A stretch of DNA of 13,645 nucleotides from Alphaproteobacteria bacterium (GTDB taxonomy: Bacteria; Pseudomonadota; Alphaproteobacteria; Rhizobiales; Aestuariivirgaceae). Each line of letters starts with the position of its first letter. The first letter of the stretch is position 1. Location: assembly GCA_020441605.1 (NCBI GenBank), contig JAGRLX010000160.1:1-13645 (forward strand). The letters run 5' to 3'. Of the stretch, positions 1-6,966 are shown piece by piece. The notes beneath the pieces were generated by a model. That model was given only the letters and a program-made list of their open reading frames with translations, made no database searches and was not told the DNA's origin. A program made the position numbers and the translations under genes.

Positions 1-600
1 CCGATCCCGCCGACCATGTGGTCCTACAACGACGAGGTTCAGGACGACCCCTATGATCCGGAAGCGGCCAAGAAGATGCTGGCTGACGCGGGCGTCTCTG
101 GCCTCAAGATGAAGGTGTGGGCCATGCCGGTTCAGCGTCCCTACAATCCGGATGCCCGCAAGATGGCGGAGCTGATCCAGGCTGACTTTGCCAAGGTCGG
201 TGTCGAGGTGGAGATCGTCTCCTACGAATGGGGCGAGTATCTGGCCAAATCCAAGGCCGAAGACCGAGATGGTGCTGTGCTTCTCGGCTGGACCGGCGAC
301 AACGGCGACCCGGACAACTTCCTTGCCGTACTTCTCGGTTGTTCGGCTGTGGGTGGCTCCAACCGGGCCCAGTGGTGCTACCAGCCCTTCGAGGATCTGA
401 TCCAGAAGGCCAAGATCCTACCCAACAACGATGCCCGCGAACCGGTCTACCGCGAAGCCCAGAAGGTCTTCAAGGAACAGGCACCCTGGGCCACCATCGC
501 TCATTCGGTGGTGTTCATGCCGATGAGCAAGAAGGTCATGAACTACAAGATGGACCCGCTTGGCTCGCATCGCTTCGATGGTGTCGATATCTCCGAATAA
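1..600 (+). CDS. Dipeptide/oligopeptide ABC transporter substrate-binding protein, C-terminal part (5' end outside window)
   Basis: This is the last 199 codons of a periplasmic solute-binding protein of the SBP_bac_5 (DppA/OppA) family, which captures peptides or related solutes and delivers them to the membrane permeases. The frame is open from base 1, where the residues PIPPTMWSYN match the segment before the last lobe in DppA-type proteins. Further family marks are the repeat-like stretch YDPEAAKKMLADAG, the line LLGWTGDNGDPDNFL, and an ending with APWATIAHSVVFMP. The missing N-terminal part would carry the signal peptide and most of the first lobe. The permease and ATPase genes follow directly downstream, as in a dppABCDF operon. 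Stop is TAA at 598-600. The exact ligand cannot be read from this fragment; peptides, haem precursors, glutathione or opine-like compounds are all carried by relatives. Family call is secure; substrate is not. Confidence 0.93.
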   Translation, partial: PIPPTMWSYNDEVQDDPYDPEAAKKMLADAGVSGLKMKVWAMPVQRPYNPDARKMAELIQADFAKVGVEVEIVSYEWGEYLAKSKAEDRDGAVLLGWTGDNGDPDNFLAVLLGCSAVGGSNRAQWCYQPFEDLIQKAKILPNNDAREPVYREAQKVFKEQAPWATIAHSVVFMPMSKKVMNYKMDPLGSHRFDGVDISE

Positions 601-612
601 CAGCGTTAGGGG

Positions 613-632
613 GGCGGCCCTGCGGGGCCGCC
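613..632 (+). terminator. GC-rich hairpin between binding-protein and permease genes, likely attenuator or RNA-stabilising stem
   Basis: An uninterrupted 8-bp inverted repeat (613-620 pairing with 625-632) closes a TGCG loop and is followed after GC by a short T run (635-638). It begins 13 nt after the binding-protein stop and ends 10 nt before the permease ATG. Stems in this position are known in binding-protein transporter operons, where they protect the upstream mRNA or terminate part of transcription, so that binding protein is made in excess of the membrane parts. The T run is only four long, so full termination is doubtful. The stem also covers the place where a Shine-Dalgarno sequence of the permease would lie. 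Confidence 0.6.
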
Positions 633-642
633 GCTTTTGCCT

Positions 643-1653
643 ATGCTGAGGTTCCTAGTTACACGGCTGCTCCTCCTTATCCCGACGTTCATCGGGATCT
701 CGATCGTGTCCTTTGGTTTCATCCGCATGCTCCCGGGTGATCCGGTTCTGCTGATGGCAGGCGAGCGGTCCTTGAGCCCAGAGCGACACGCCCAGTTGTT
801 GAAGCAGTTCGGGTTCGACCGGCCGATATGGGAGCAGTACTTCAGCTACCTCATGGGACTGCTTCAGGGCGATCTCGGCGTTTCTCTGAAGACCAAGATC
901 CCGGTCATCCAGGAATTCTTCACACTGTTCCCGGCCACCGTTGAGTTGTCTCTGGCAGCCATGCTTTTTGCCGTCGTGCTGGGCATACCAGCCGGCGTAA
1001 TTGCCGCGGTCAGACGAGGAAGTGCCTATGACCAGGCGGTCATGGGAACCGCCCTTGTAGGATTCTCGATGCCCATTTTCTGGTGGGGTTTGCTGCTGAT
1101 CATACTCTTTTCGGTCGTGCTGCAATGGACACCGGTTTCAGGTCGTATCGGCCTCGTCTATTTCTTCAAGCCGTTTACAGGATTCATGCTCGTAGACAGC
1201 CTGATCTCCGGCCAGGCGGGCGCGTTCAAGTCGGCTCTCCGTCACCTGATCCTGCCGACCGTCGTGCTCGGAACCATTCCTCTCGGCGTCATCGCGCGCC
1301 AGACCCGTTCAGCCATGCTCGAGGTGCTGGGCGAGGATTACGTGCGAACTGCACGGGCTAAGGGGTTGAGTTCCTTGCGAGTGGTCGGAATTCATGCCCT
1401 GCGCAATGCTCTGATCCCGGTAATAACGACCATAGGATTGCAAGTGGGAACGCTCCTCGCAGGTGCTATTCTGACAGAGACGATCTTCTCCTGGCCTGGA
1501 ATCGGCAAGTGGATGATCGATGCCATTTCCCGGCGTGATTATCCAGCCGTGCAGGGCGGCCTTCTCCTCATTGCAGGCGTGGTCATGGTGGTGAATCTCA
1601 TCGTCGACTTGCTTTACGGCCTTACTGATCCACGCATTCGGCACAGAAGGTGA
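643..1653 (+). CDS. Dipeptide/oligopeptide ABC transporter permease, DppB/OppB type
   Basis: Inner-membrane permease of the BPD_transp_1 family, one of the two subunits that form the translocation path. From ATG at 643 the product is 336 aa, normal for DppB. It begins with the typical MLRFLVTRLLLLIPTFIGIS first membrane segment, followed by the periplasmic motif RMLPGDP and the region QFGFDRPIWEQYFSYL...GDLGVSLKT. The cytoplasmic EAA loop that docks on the ATPase lies at about residues 230-260 (EDYVRTARAKGL ... LRNALIPV), and the C-terminus has ETIFSWPGIGKWM and DPRIR. A TTG at 637 is in frame and would add two residues, but homologues start at the ATG. No clear ribosome binding site is visible; a GC hairpin occupies that place. 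The next gene overlaps or abuts the stop codon, so the two permeases are coupled. Confidence 0.95.
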   Translation: MLRFLVTRLLLLIPTFIGISIVSFGFIRMLPGDPVLLMAGERSLSPERHAQLLKQFGFDRPIWEQYFSYLMGLLQGDLGVSLKTKIPVIQEFFTLFPATVELSLAAMLFAVVLGIPAGVIAAVRRGSAYDQAVMGTALVGFSMPIFWWGLLLIILFSVVLQWTPVSGRIGLVYFFKPFTGFMLVDSLISGQAGAFKSALRHLILPTVVLGTIPLGVIARQTRSAMLEVLGEDYVRTARAKGLSSLRVVGIHALRNALIPVITTIGLQVGTLLAGAILTETIFSWPGIGKWMIDAISRRDYPAVQGGLLLIAGVVMVVNLIVDLLYGLTDPRIRHRR

Positions 1654-1658
1654 GTGCA

Positions 1659-2564
1659 ATGACAGAGTCAACGGCCATCTCTGACGCGCGAAGAAGCGGG
1701 AAAATTGCTCTGTTCGTGGAGTTCTGGGCGTACTTTCGCGAGAACAAGGGAGCGGTCGCCGGACTGGGGGTGTTTGTCTTCGTGATTCTGATTGCGATTC
1801 TTGCCGATGTCGTGGCGCCTCATCTGCCGCAAGAACAGTATCGCGACGCCTTTCTCAGGCCGCCCTTCTGGCAGGAAGGATCCGATCCACGTTTCTTGCT
1901 TGGCACCGATGCGGTCGGCCGAGACATCCTATCACGCCTGATCTATGGCGCGCGCTATTCGCTCTTCATCGGAGTTATCGTAGTCTCGATTTCACTGGCC
2001 CTCGGCGTCACGATAGGGCTCTTCACCGGCTTTTTCCGGGGTGCGCTGGACAACTCCGTGATGCGCATCATGGACGTCTTTCTGTCTTTCCCCAGCCTGT
2101 TGCTTGCGCTCGTTCTGGTCGCTCTCCTCGGGCCGAGCCTGACCAACGCCATGATCGCGATCGCCTTGATTCAGCAGCCACACTATGTGCGCCTCACCAG
2201 AGCTGCAGTAATGAGCGAAATGGGTAAGGACTACATCACCGCGGCCAAAGTATCCGGTGTCGGCAAGATCCGGCTCATGTTTGTGACCATTCTACCAAAC
2301 TGCATGGGCCCTCTCATCGTCCAGGCTGCGCTCTCATTTTCAAGCGCCATTCTTGATGCGGCCGCGCTGGGCTTCCTCGGCATGGGAGCTCAGCCGCCAA
2401 CACCAGAATGGGGAACCATGCTGGCAGACGCTCGGGAATACGTCACACGCGCTTGGTGGGTGGTGACCATGCCTGGCCTTGCCATACTCATTACCGTTCT
2501 TGCCATCAACCTGATGGGAGACGGTTTACGTGACGCTCTAGATCCGCGGCTTCGCAGGAGCTGA
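1659..2564 (+). CDS. Dipeptide/oligopeptide ABC transporter permease, DppC/OppC type
   Basis: Second membrane subunit of the transporter, 301 aa from ATG 1659. It has the OppC_N type amino-terminal helix (RENKGAVAGLGVFVFVILIAILAD), the family signature LGTDAVGRDILSRLIYGARYSL, several hydrophobic segments, and an EAA loop around EMGKDYITAAKVSG. The C-terminal part contains AALGFLGMGAQPPTPEWG and ends DPRLRRS, as in DppC. The ATG at 1659 is preferred because AGAAGG (1645-1650) stands 8 nt upstream; a GTG at 1650 overlapping the dppB-type stop codon is in frame and would add three residues. Only 5 nt separate it from the preceding stop. The product pairs with the DppB-type subunit and binds the two downstream ATPases. 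Confidence 0.95.
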   Translation: MTESTAISDARRSGKIALFVEFWAYFRENKGAVAGLGVFVFVILIAILADVVAPHLPQEQYRDAFLRPPFWQEGSDPRFLLGTDAVGRDILSRLIYGARYSLFIGVIVVSISLALGVTIGLFTGFFRGALDNSVMRIMDVFLSFPSLLLALVLVALLGPSLTNAMIAIALIQQPHYVRLTRAAVMSEMGKDYITAAKVSGVGKIRLMFVTILPNCMGPLIVQAALSFSSAILDAAALGFLGMGAQPPTPEWGTMLADAREYVTRAWWVVTMPGLAILITVLAINLMGDGLRDALDPRLRRS

Positions 2565-2567
2565 ATG

Positions 2568-3554
2568 ATGTCGCTCCTTGAAATCCGCAACTTGAGTGTG
2601 GAGTTTCGGACTGCCAATGGGTGGTTTCGAGCGGTGGATGATGTCTCGTTGACGGTCGACAGGTCGGAAGTTCTGGCGATTGTCGGGGAATCGGGATCGG
2701 GCAAGTCGGTCTCCATGCTTGCCGTTATGGGATTGCTACCATGGACAGCGAAGGTGACTGCGGAATCCATGACTTTCGAGGGCCGCAACCTGTTGACTCT
2801 GACCCCGCGTGACCGGCGCCGGATCATCGGCAAGGACATTGCCATGATCTTCCAGGAGCCAATGTCAAGTCTCAACCCGTGCTTCACTGTCGGATTTCAG
2901 ATCACCGAGGCACTCAAGACCCACCTGGATCTCGACAAGGCCGCCCGCCGCAAGCGTGCGACAGAGCTATTGTCATTGGTCGGAATTCCATCGCCGGACC
3001 AACGCCTCGCGTCCTTCCCTCATCAATTGTCCGGCGGGATGAATCAGCGAGTGATGATTGCCATGGCGATCGCATGCAATCCCAAGCTACTGATCGCAGA
3101 CGAGCCGACAACGGCTCTGGACGTCACCATTCAGGCGCAAATCCTTGAACTTCTCGTAAGGTTGCAGAAAGAAACCGGCATGGGGCTGGTCCTCATTACC
3201 CATTCGATGGGCGTTGTGGCCGAAACTGCAGAACGAGTGAGCGTACAATACGCGGGACAGAAGGTTGAAGAACAGCCGGTGGTAGGTCTATTCACAGACC
3301 CCCACCATCCTTATACGGCCGCTCTTTTGTCGGCGCTTCCGGAACGGGCGGAAGGAAGGAGACTGCCATCAATACCTGGTGTCGTTCCTGGTCAATTCGA
3401 CCGCCCAAATGGATGCCTCTTCGCGCCGCGCTGCAATCTTGCAACGGACACTTGTCATGCGATAGCACCACCGCGCAGGGAAGGCTGCCTATGCCATTAT
3501 CCTTTGCGGCATGGCGAACCACAGGACCATCCCGGTACTGGGAGGGCAGCTTGA
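2568..3554 (+). CDS. Peptide ABC transporter ATP-binding protein, DppD/OppD type
   Basis: First ATPase of the transporter, about 328 aa. Numbered from the alternative ATG at 2565, Walker A GESGSGKS is at 41-48, the Q-loop at Q97 (IFQEPM), the ABC signature LSGGM at 155-159, Walker B LLIADEP at 175-181, and the H-loop His at 213. The C-terminal oligopeptide-transporter extension carries cysteines at 284, 290, 297, 308 and 310 in the pattern GCLFAPRC...DTC. In this family such a cluster is associated with an iron-sulphur centre, so metal binding is plausible here. Two adjacent ATGs exist; AGGAG at 2556-2560 is 7 nt before the second (2568) and only 4 before the first, so 2568 is chosen. The final codons overlap the TTG start of the partner ATPase. 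Confidence 0.95.
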   Translation: MSLLEIRNLSVEFRTANGWFRAVDDVSLTVDRSEVLAIVGESGSGKSVSMLAVMGLLPWTAKVTAESMTFEGRNLLTLTPRDRRRIIGKDIAMIFQEPMSSLNPCFTVGFQITEALKTHLDLDKAARRKRATELLSLVGIPSPDQRLASFPHQLSGGMNQRVMIAMAIACNPKLLIADEPTTALDVTIQAQILELLVRLQKETGMGLVLITHSMGVVAETAERVSVQYAGQKVEEQPVVGLFTDPHHPYTAALLSALPERAEGRRLPSIPGVVPGQFDRPNGCLFAPRCNLATDTCHAIAPPRREGCLCHYPLRHGEPQDHPGTGRAA

Positions 3555-4537
3555 CCATCGTTCTGTCGGCACGTGATCTCAAATGCTACTACCCAGTCTC
3601 ACGGGGCACATTTTCGAAACCCGCCCAGCTCAAGGCGCTGGATGGGGCAAGCTTTTCTCTTCTTCGAGGCAAGACACTCGCGGTAGTCGGCGAGTCCGGC
3701 TGCGGCAAATCAACCTTGGCCCGACTTGTCACGATGATTGAGCCGCCAACTGCAGGCTCCTTGAACATCGGTGGCAAGGAGATTGCAAATGCTCCCGAAG
3801 AGGTCCTGCGCAGTTTGCGCTCCAAAGTGCAGATCGTTTTCCAGAATCCTTACGGATCGTTGAATCCTCGCCAGAAGATCGGCAACGCGCTTGAAGAACC
3901 AGTGCTTGTCAACACATCAATGGGAAAAGCCGAACGAAACGAAAAGGCACGGGAAATGATGGCCAGTGTCGGTCTGAGGCCCGAACACTATGATCGCTAC
4001 CCTCACATGTTCTCCGGCGGTCAACGACAACGCATCGCCATTGCAAGGGCACTGATGCTGGACCCCGACATTCTGGTCCTTGATGAACCGGTTTCGGCTC
4101 TTGATGTATCCATACAGGCGCAGGTACTGAACCTGCTCGCCGACATTCAGGAGAGGCATAACCTAGCGTTTCTCTTCATAAGTCATGATCTTTCTGTCGT
4201 CCGCCACATCGCAAGCGAAGTCATGGTGATGTATTTGGGACGGGTGGTTGAGCAAGGGCCACGCGATGTCGTCTTTGCGAACCCTCAGCATCCATATACA
4301 CAGGCTTTGCTGTCAGCAACGCCGCATCCGGACCCCACCCGCAAGCGCGATCGCATCGTCTTGAGAGGGGAACTGCCTTCGCCGCTAGATCCGCCACCGG
4401 GATGCACATTCAATCCACGCTGCGCGCTCGCCTTTGACGTCTGCAGAAAACACAATCCGGCTCTGCTTGCACATGGAGAGAGCCTCGTGGCATGCCATGC
4501 TGTAAATAAACCCAAGCCAGACGGCGAGGCAGCTTGA
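3551..4537 (+). CDS. Peptide ABC transporter ATP-binding protein, DppF/OppF type (TTG start)
   Basis: Second ATPase, 328 aa from TTG 3551. Walker A GESGCGKS lies at 47-54, signature FSGGQ at 154-158, Walker B ILVLDEP at 174-180, H-loop His at 212, and the C-terminal oligo_HPY extension has Cys at 285, 291, 298 and 315. The frame is open further upstream, to ATGs at 3413 and 3491, but those would overlap the preceding gene by more than 60 nt and add residues not seen in the family. TTG 3551 overlaps the previous stop as TTGA and has GGAGG (3541-3545) 5 nt upstream. This gives a conventional DppF beginning with the strand IVLSARDLKCYYPV. It would form a heterodimer with the DppD-type subunit. 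Confidence in function is high and in the start good. Confidence 0.93.
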   Translation: MTIVLSARDLKCYYPVSRGTFSKPAQLKALDGASFSLLRGKTLAVVGESGCGKSTLARLVTMIEPPTAGSLNIGGKEIANAPEEVLRSLRSKVQIVFQNPYGSLNPRQKIGNALEEPVLVNTSMGKAERNEKAREMMASVGLRPEHYDRYPHMFSGGQRQRIAIARALMLDPDILVLDEPVSALDVSIQAQVLNLLADIQERHNLAFLFISHDLSVVRHIASEVMVMYLGRVVEQGPRDVVFANPQHPYTQALLSATPHPDPTRKRDRIVLRGELPSPLDPPPGCTFNPRCALAFDVCRKHNPALLAHGESLVACHAVNKPKPDGEAA

Positions 4538-4538
4538 A

Positions 4539-6116
4539 ATGTCAAAAGGCTCAGAACTTTCTACCGGCGAAGCTCTTGTGGGGCTGCTCGAGGCCTATGG
4601 AGTAGATACAATCTTCGGCATCCCCGGCGTCCATAACGTCGAAATGTACCGGGCCTTGCCGCGCTCAAGGATCAGGCACATCCTGGTCCGACATGAGCAG
4701 GGGGCGGGCTTCATGGCAGACGGCTACGCCCGGGCAACAGGCAAGCCAGGCGTGTGCTTCACGATAACCGGCCCGGGACTAACAAACATATTAACACCAC
4801 TTGGCCAAGCCTGGTCAGATTCCAGCAATGTTCTGGTAATTTCGACGGCTCTGGACATCGCCGACAGCGGCCAAGGGCGTGGCCGACTTCACGAGATGAT
4901 CGATCAGCGCGGAGCGGCCGCCTCAGTCACCGCGATACATATGCGGGCGTACACACCCAGGGATTTGCGAGACGCCGTCGCCAAGGCTTTTGCTCATTTC
5001 TCCAGCCGTCGGCCTCGCCCTGCCTATATTGAGATCCCGCTCGACTTGCTCAAGCAGTCTGCGGGCGATGGCTGGACAGCACGTGTTCTTCCTGAGCGCG
5101 CGGCGCCTTCACCGGCTCGCGTTGAGGCCGCCATCGCCAAACTGCGCGCAGCCAGGTCACCGGTCCTGATCCTTGGTGGTGGAGCCTTGCATGCCGGTGA
5201 TGCTGCCATTTCGATCGCCGAGAAACTCGATGCCCCAATCATCACAACAACAGCTGGAAAGGGTGCCGTGCCGGCCGGGCACTCACTTTGCCTCGGGTAT
5301 GTCATGGGTCGGAATGAATGCTGGGACTTGCTGGCGAAGTCTGATGCAATCCTATGTGCCGGGTCGGAATTGTCGGAAACTGACTTGTGGAATGATCGGA
5401 TGATCATCGATCATGATCTCATTCGTATCGATCTCGATGCGGACACGATTGCTCGGCCGCATCCGGCTGAGATTGCCATAGCAGCTGATGCACGGCTAAC
5501 GCTTGAGTCCATTGCTGCCGGGCTCGAAAGACGTCCCGTACGCAGTCAAAGGATTCTCGAGTTCGGTGAGCCCGACCAGTTGCGGTTGATGCTTTCGCGA
5601 GTATTGCAGGTCATTCGCTCCGCCCTTCCCGAAGAGACCGTAGTTTGCTCCGACATGACACAAATAGCATATGCGGCCAATGAGGTGTTTCCCGTCTCAG
5701 TACCTCGAACATGGATCCATCCCGTCGGTTTCGGCACACTCGGCTTTGCCTTGCCAGCCGGTATAGGGGCGAAGTTTGGCATGGGCGACAAGCCGGTTGC
5801 AGTCATCATCGGAGATTACGGGCTGCAGTACACGGTCAATGAGCTCGGTACTGCAGCTGAGCACAATCTGCCTTTGCCGATTTTGCTGTGGAACAACAAT
5901 GCTCTCGGGCAGATCCGCGATGACATGGTCAGCAAGGGCATTCAACCGAATGCCGTCACCCTGAAGAATCCTGACTTCCAGCTTCTGGCCAAGGCCTACA
6001 AATGCCGAGCCGAACGGCCAAAATCACTGGGCAACCTCGCGAGGGCTATTGAAGAAGCTCTCCAGGCGGATGGGCCTACATTGATCGAAATGTCACCTGA
6101 GATGGTTCATGGCTGA
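4539..6116 (+). CDS. Thiamine-diphosphate-dependent enzyme, 2-ketoarginine decarboxylase (AruI)/acetolactate synthase-like
   Basis: A 525-aa ThDP enzyme with the three-domain plan of the acetolactate synthase/decarboxylase group. The pyrimidine-binding domain (about 8-172) has the cofactor-activating glutamate E53 in RHEQGAGFMADGYAR. The central domain (about 193-330) has LILGGGALHAGDA. The pyrophosphate domain (about 365-520) has the metal-binding motif GDYGLQYTVNEL at 425-436, ending at the asparagines N452-N454. The usual third motif residue Gly is Tyr here. The line GRGRLHEM.DQ and the overall look match proteins commonly named 5-guanidino-2-oxopentanoate decarboxylase, the AruI step of the arginine transaminase pathway. 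The AruH-like transaminase further down the cluster supports that reading, but other 2-oxo acids are possible. ATG 4539 lies 1 nt after the transporter stop with GAGG 9 nt upstream, so it is co-transcribed with the importer. Family certain, substrate moderate. Confidence 0.88.
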   Translation: MSKGSELSTGEALVGLLEAYGVDTIFGIPGVHNVEMYRALPRSRIRHILVRHEQGAGFMADGYARATGKPGVCFTITGPGLTNILTPLGQAWSDSSNVLVISTALDIADSGQGRGRLHEMIDQRGAAASVTAIHMRAYTPRDLRDAVAKAFAHFSSRRPRPAYIEIPLDLLKQSAGDGWTARVLPERAAPSPARVEAAIAKLRAARSPVLILGGGALHAGDAAISIAEKLDAPIITTTAGKGAVPAGHSLCLGYVMGRNECWDLLAKSDAILCAGSELSETDLWNDRMIIDHDLIRIDLDADTIARPHPAEIAIAADARLTLESIAAGLERRPVRSQRILEFGEPDQLRLMLSRVLQVIRSALPEETVVCSDMTQIAYAANEVFPVSVPRTWIHPVGFGTLGFALPAGIGAKFGMGDKPVAVIIGDYGLQYTVNELGTAAEHNLPLPILLWNNNALGQIRDDMVSKGIQPNAVTLKNPDFQLLAKAYKCRAERPKSLGNLARAIEEALQADGPTLIEMSPEMVHG

Positions 6117-6783
6117 ACCCGAAGCGGCAATTGTCTTCGATGTCGACGGTGTTCTTCTTAATCTCACCTCTGCCGAGGAAGATATCTTCTTCTTGCCTTT
6201 CCTTCAGCGATATGGCCTGACCGGCCTATCGCGCGACTGGGATAGCTATCGCATCCGCAATGACCATGACATCATCACAGAAATAGTGGAAACCCATGGC
6301 CTCCCAAAGACGGACATCCCCGAGATCATCGAGGATTATGAAAATGCTATGTCTTGGGGTCTGCAAAGCGGGTCGTTGGTGCCCGAAGTTGTCGATGGAG
6401 CGGTCGAGCTCTTGGCCGAATTGAGCGAGCTGAGTGTATTGGGCATTGCAACCGCAAACCTACTCTCCATAGCCAAACTGAGGCTTGCGGCCGCTGACCT
6501 GTGGACGCGGGTGTCGCGGCTTCCATATGGGGCTGAGGGAGGTGGGCACAAGCGGGAGATCCTTTCACGCGCCGTGAGAGCAAGTGGGCTCGGGCCACAA
6601 CGAATTGTATACATCGGAGACAATCTGAACGATGTTGAGGCGGGACTAGTCAATGGGGTTCACTTCGTAGGATTTTCTATGGAGGAGTCGCGCCGGGAGA
6701 GACTGCGGGCTGCAGGTGCCGTTCATTTGTCTGGCGATCACGTGACAACAGGGCAGTTGATCGCCACCCTTTTGATGGCGTGA
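6109..6783 (+). CDS. HAD-superfamily hydrolase, probable small-molecule phosphatase
   Basis: A 224-aa haloacid-dehalogenase-fold protein. Motif I is FDVDGV with nucleophile D11 and acid/base D13. Motif II is the threonine of GIATAN (T115), motif III the lysine of GGHKRE (K148), and motif IV is GDNLNDVEAG with D171 and D175. The roughly 80 residues after motif I (about 18-95) form a helical C1-type cap, as in phosphoglycolate phosphatase and beta-phosphoglucomutase relatives. All catalytic residues are present, so it should be an active phosphatase on a soluble phosphate ester; the substrate cannot be read. Its ATG lies inside the last codons of the ThDP enzyme gene (8-nt overlap), so the two are translationally coupled and probably act in the same pathway. 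No membrane segment or signal peptide. Confidence 0.88.
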   Translation: MAEPEAAIVFDVDGVLLNLTSAEEDIFFLPFLQRYGLTGLSRDWDSYRIRNDHDIITEIVETHGLPKTDIPEIIEDYENAMSWGLQSGSLVPEVVDGAVELLAELSELSVLGIATANLLSIAKLRLAAADLWTRVSRLPYGAEGGGHKREILSRAVRASGLGPQRIVYIGDNLNDVEAGLVNGVHFVGFSMEESRRERLRAAGAVHLSGDHVTTGQLIATLLMA

Positions 6784-6966
6784 AGGGCGACACACTACCT
6801 TCCTCACATAATAGTCGTCCGGTCAGTCCCTTGAGCTTTCTAAGAGGCTCATGGTTTGAACGGACGATCTGACCCGGCACAATCCTCTTTGATGGTTTCT
6901 TTCCAGTCTGACATATTGGCGTCAGCACGATTGATCAGCCGCCACTCTTTCAAGGTTTGTTCCCCT
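6784..6966 (+). other. Intergenic leader with nested inverted repeats, upstream of acyltransferase fusion gene
   Basis: This is the only gap between complete genes longer than about 30 nt. It holds an inverted repeat TCGTCCG (6815-6821) with CGGACGA (6861-6867) enclosing a second one, TGAGC (6832-6836) with GCTCA (6847-6851). A third pair, GGTCAG (6821-6826) and CTGACC (6869-6874), interlocks with the outer stem in pseudoknot order. No long T run follows, so this is not an ordinary terminator. It may be a structured leader, an operator, or a processing site. The reading frame of the next gene is already open here from TTG 6856, and AAGAGG at 6842-6847 would suit that codon, so the region could be partly translated. 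Confidence 0.35.

Noticed and set aside
3413..3550. Upstream extension of the second transporter ATPase (ATG 3413 or 3491)
   Set aside because: It would overlap the first ATPase gene heavily and add residues not seen in DppF. TTG 3551 has a ribosome binding site and gives the normal length.
6856..6884. Promoter-like pair TTGAAC, 17 nt, CACAAT
   Set aside because: Each box matches the sigma-70 consensus at only four of six bases, which is common by chance and weak evidence in alphaproteobacteria.
6856..6966. TTG start giving a 37-residue longer acyltransferase fusion
   Set aside because: The extension lacks the look of the family start. I kept ATG 6967, although the AAGAGG before the TTG leaves some doubt.
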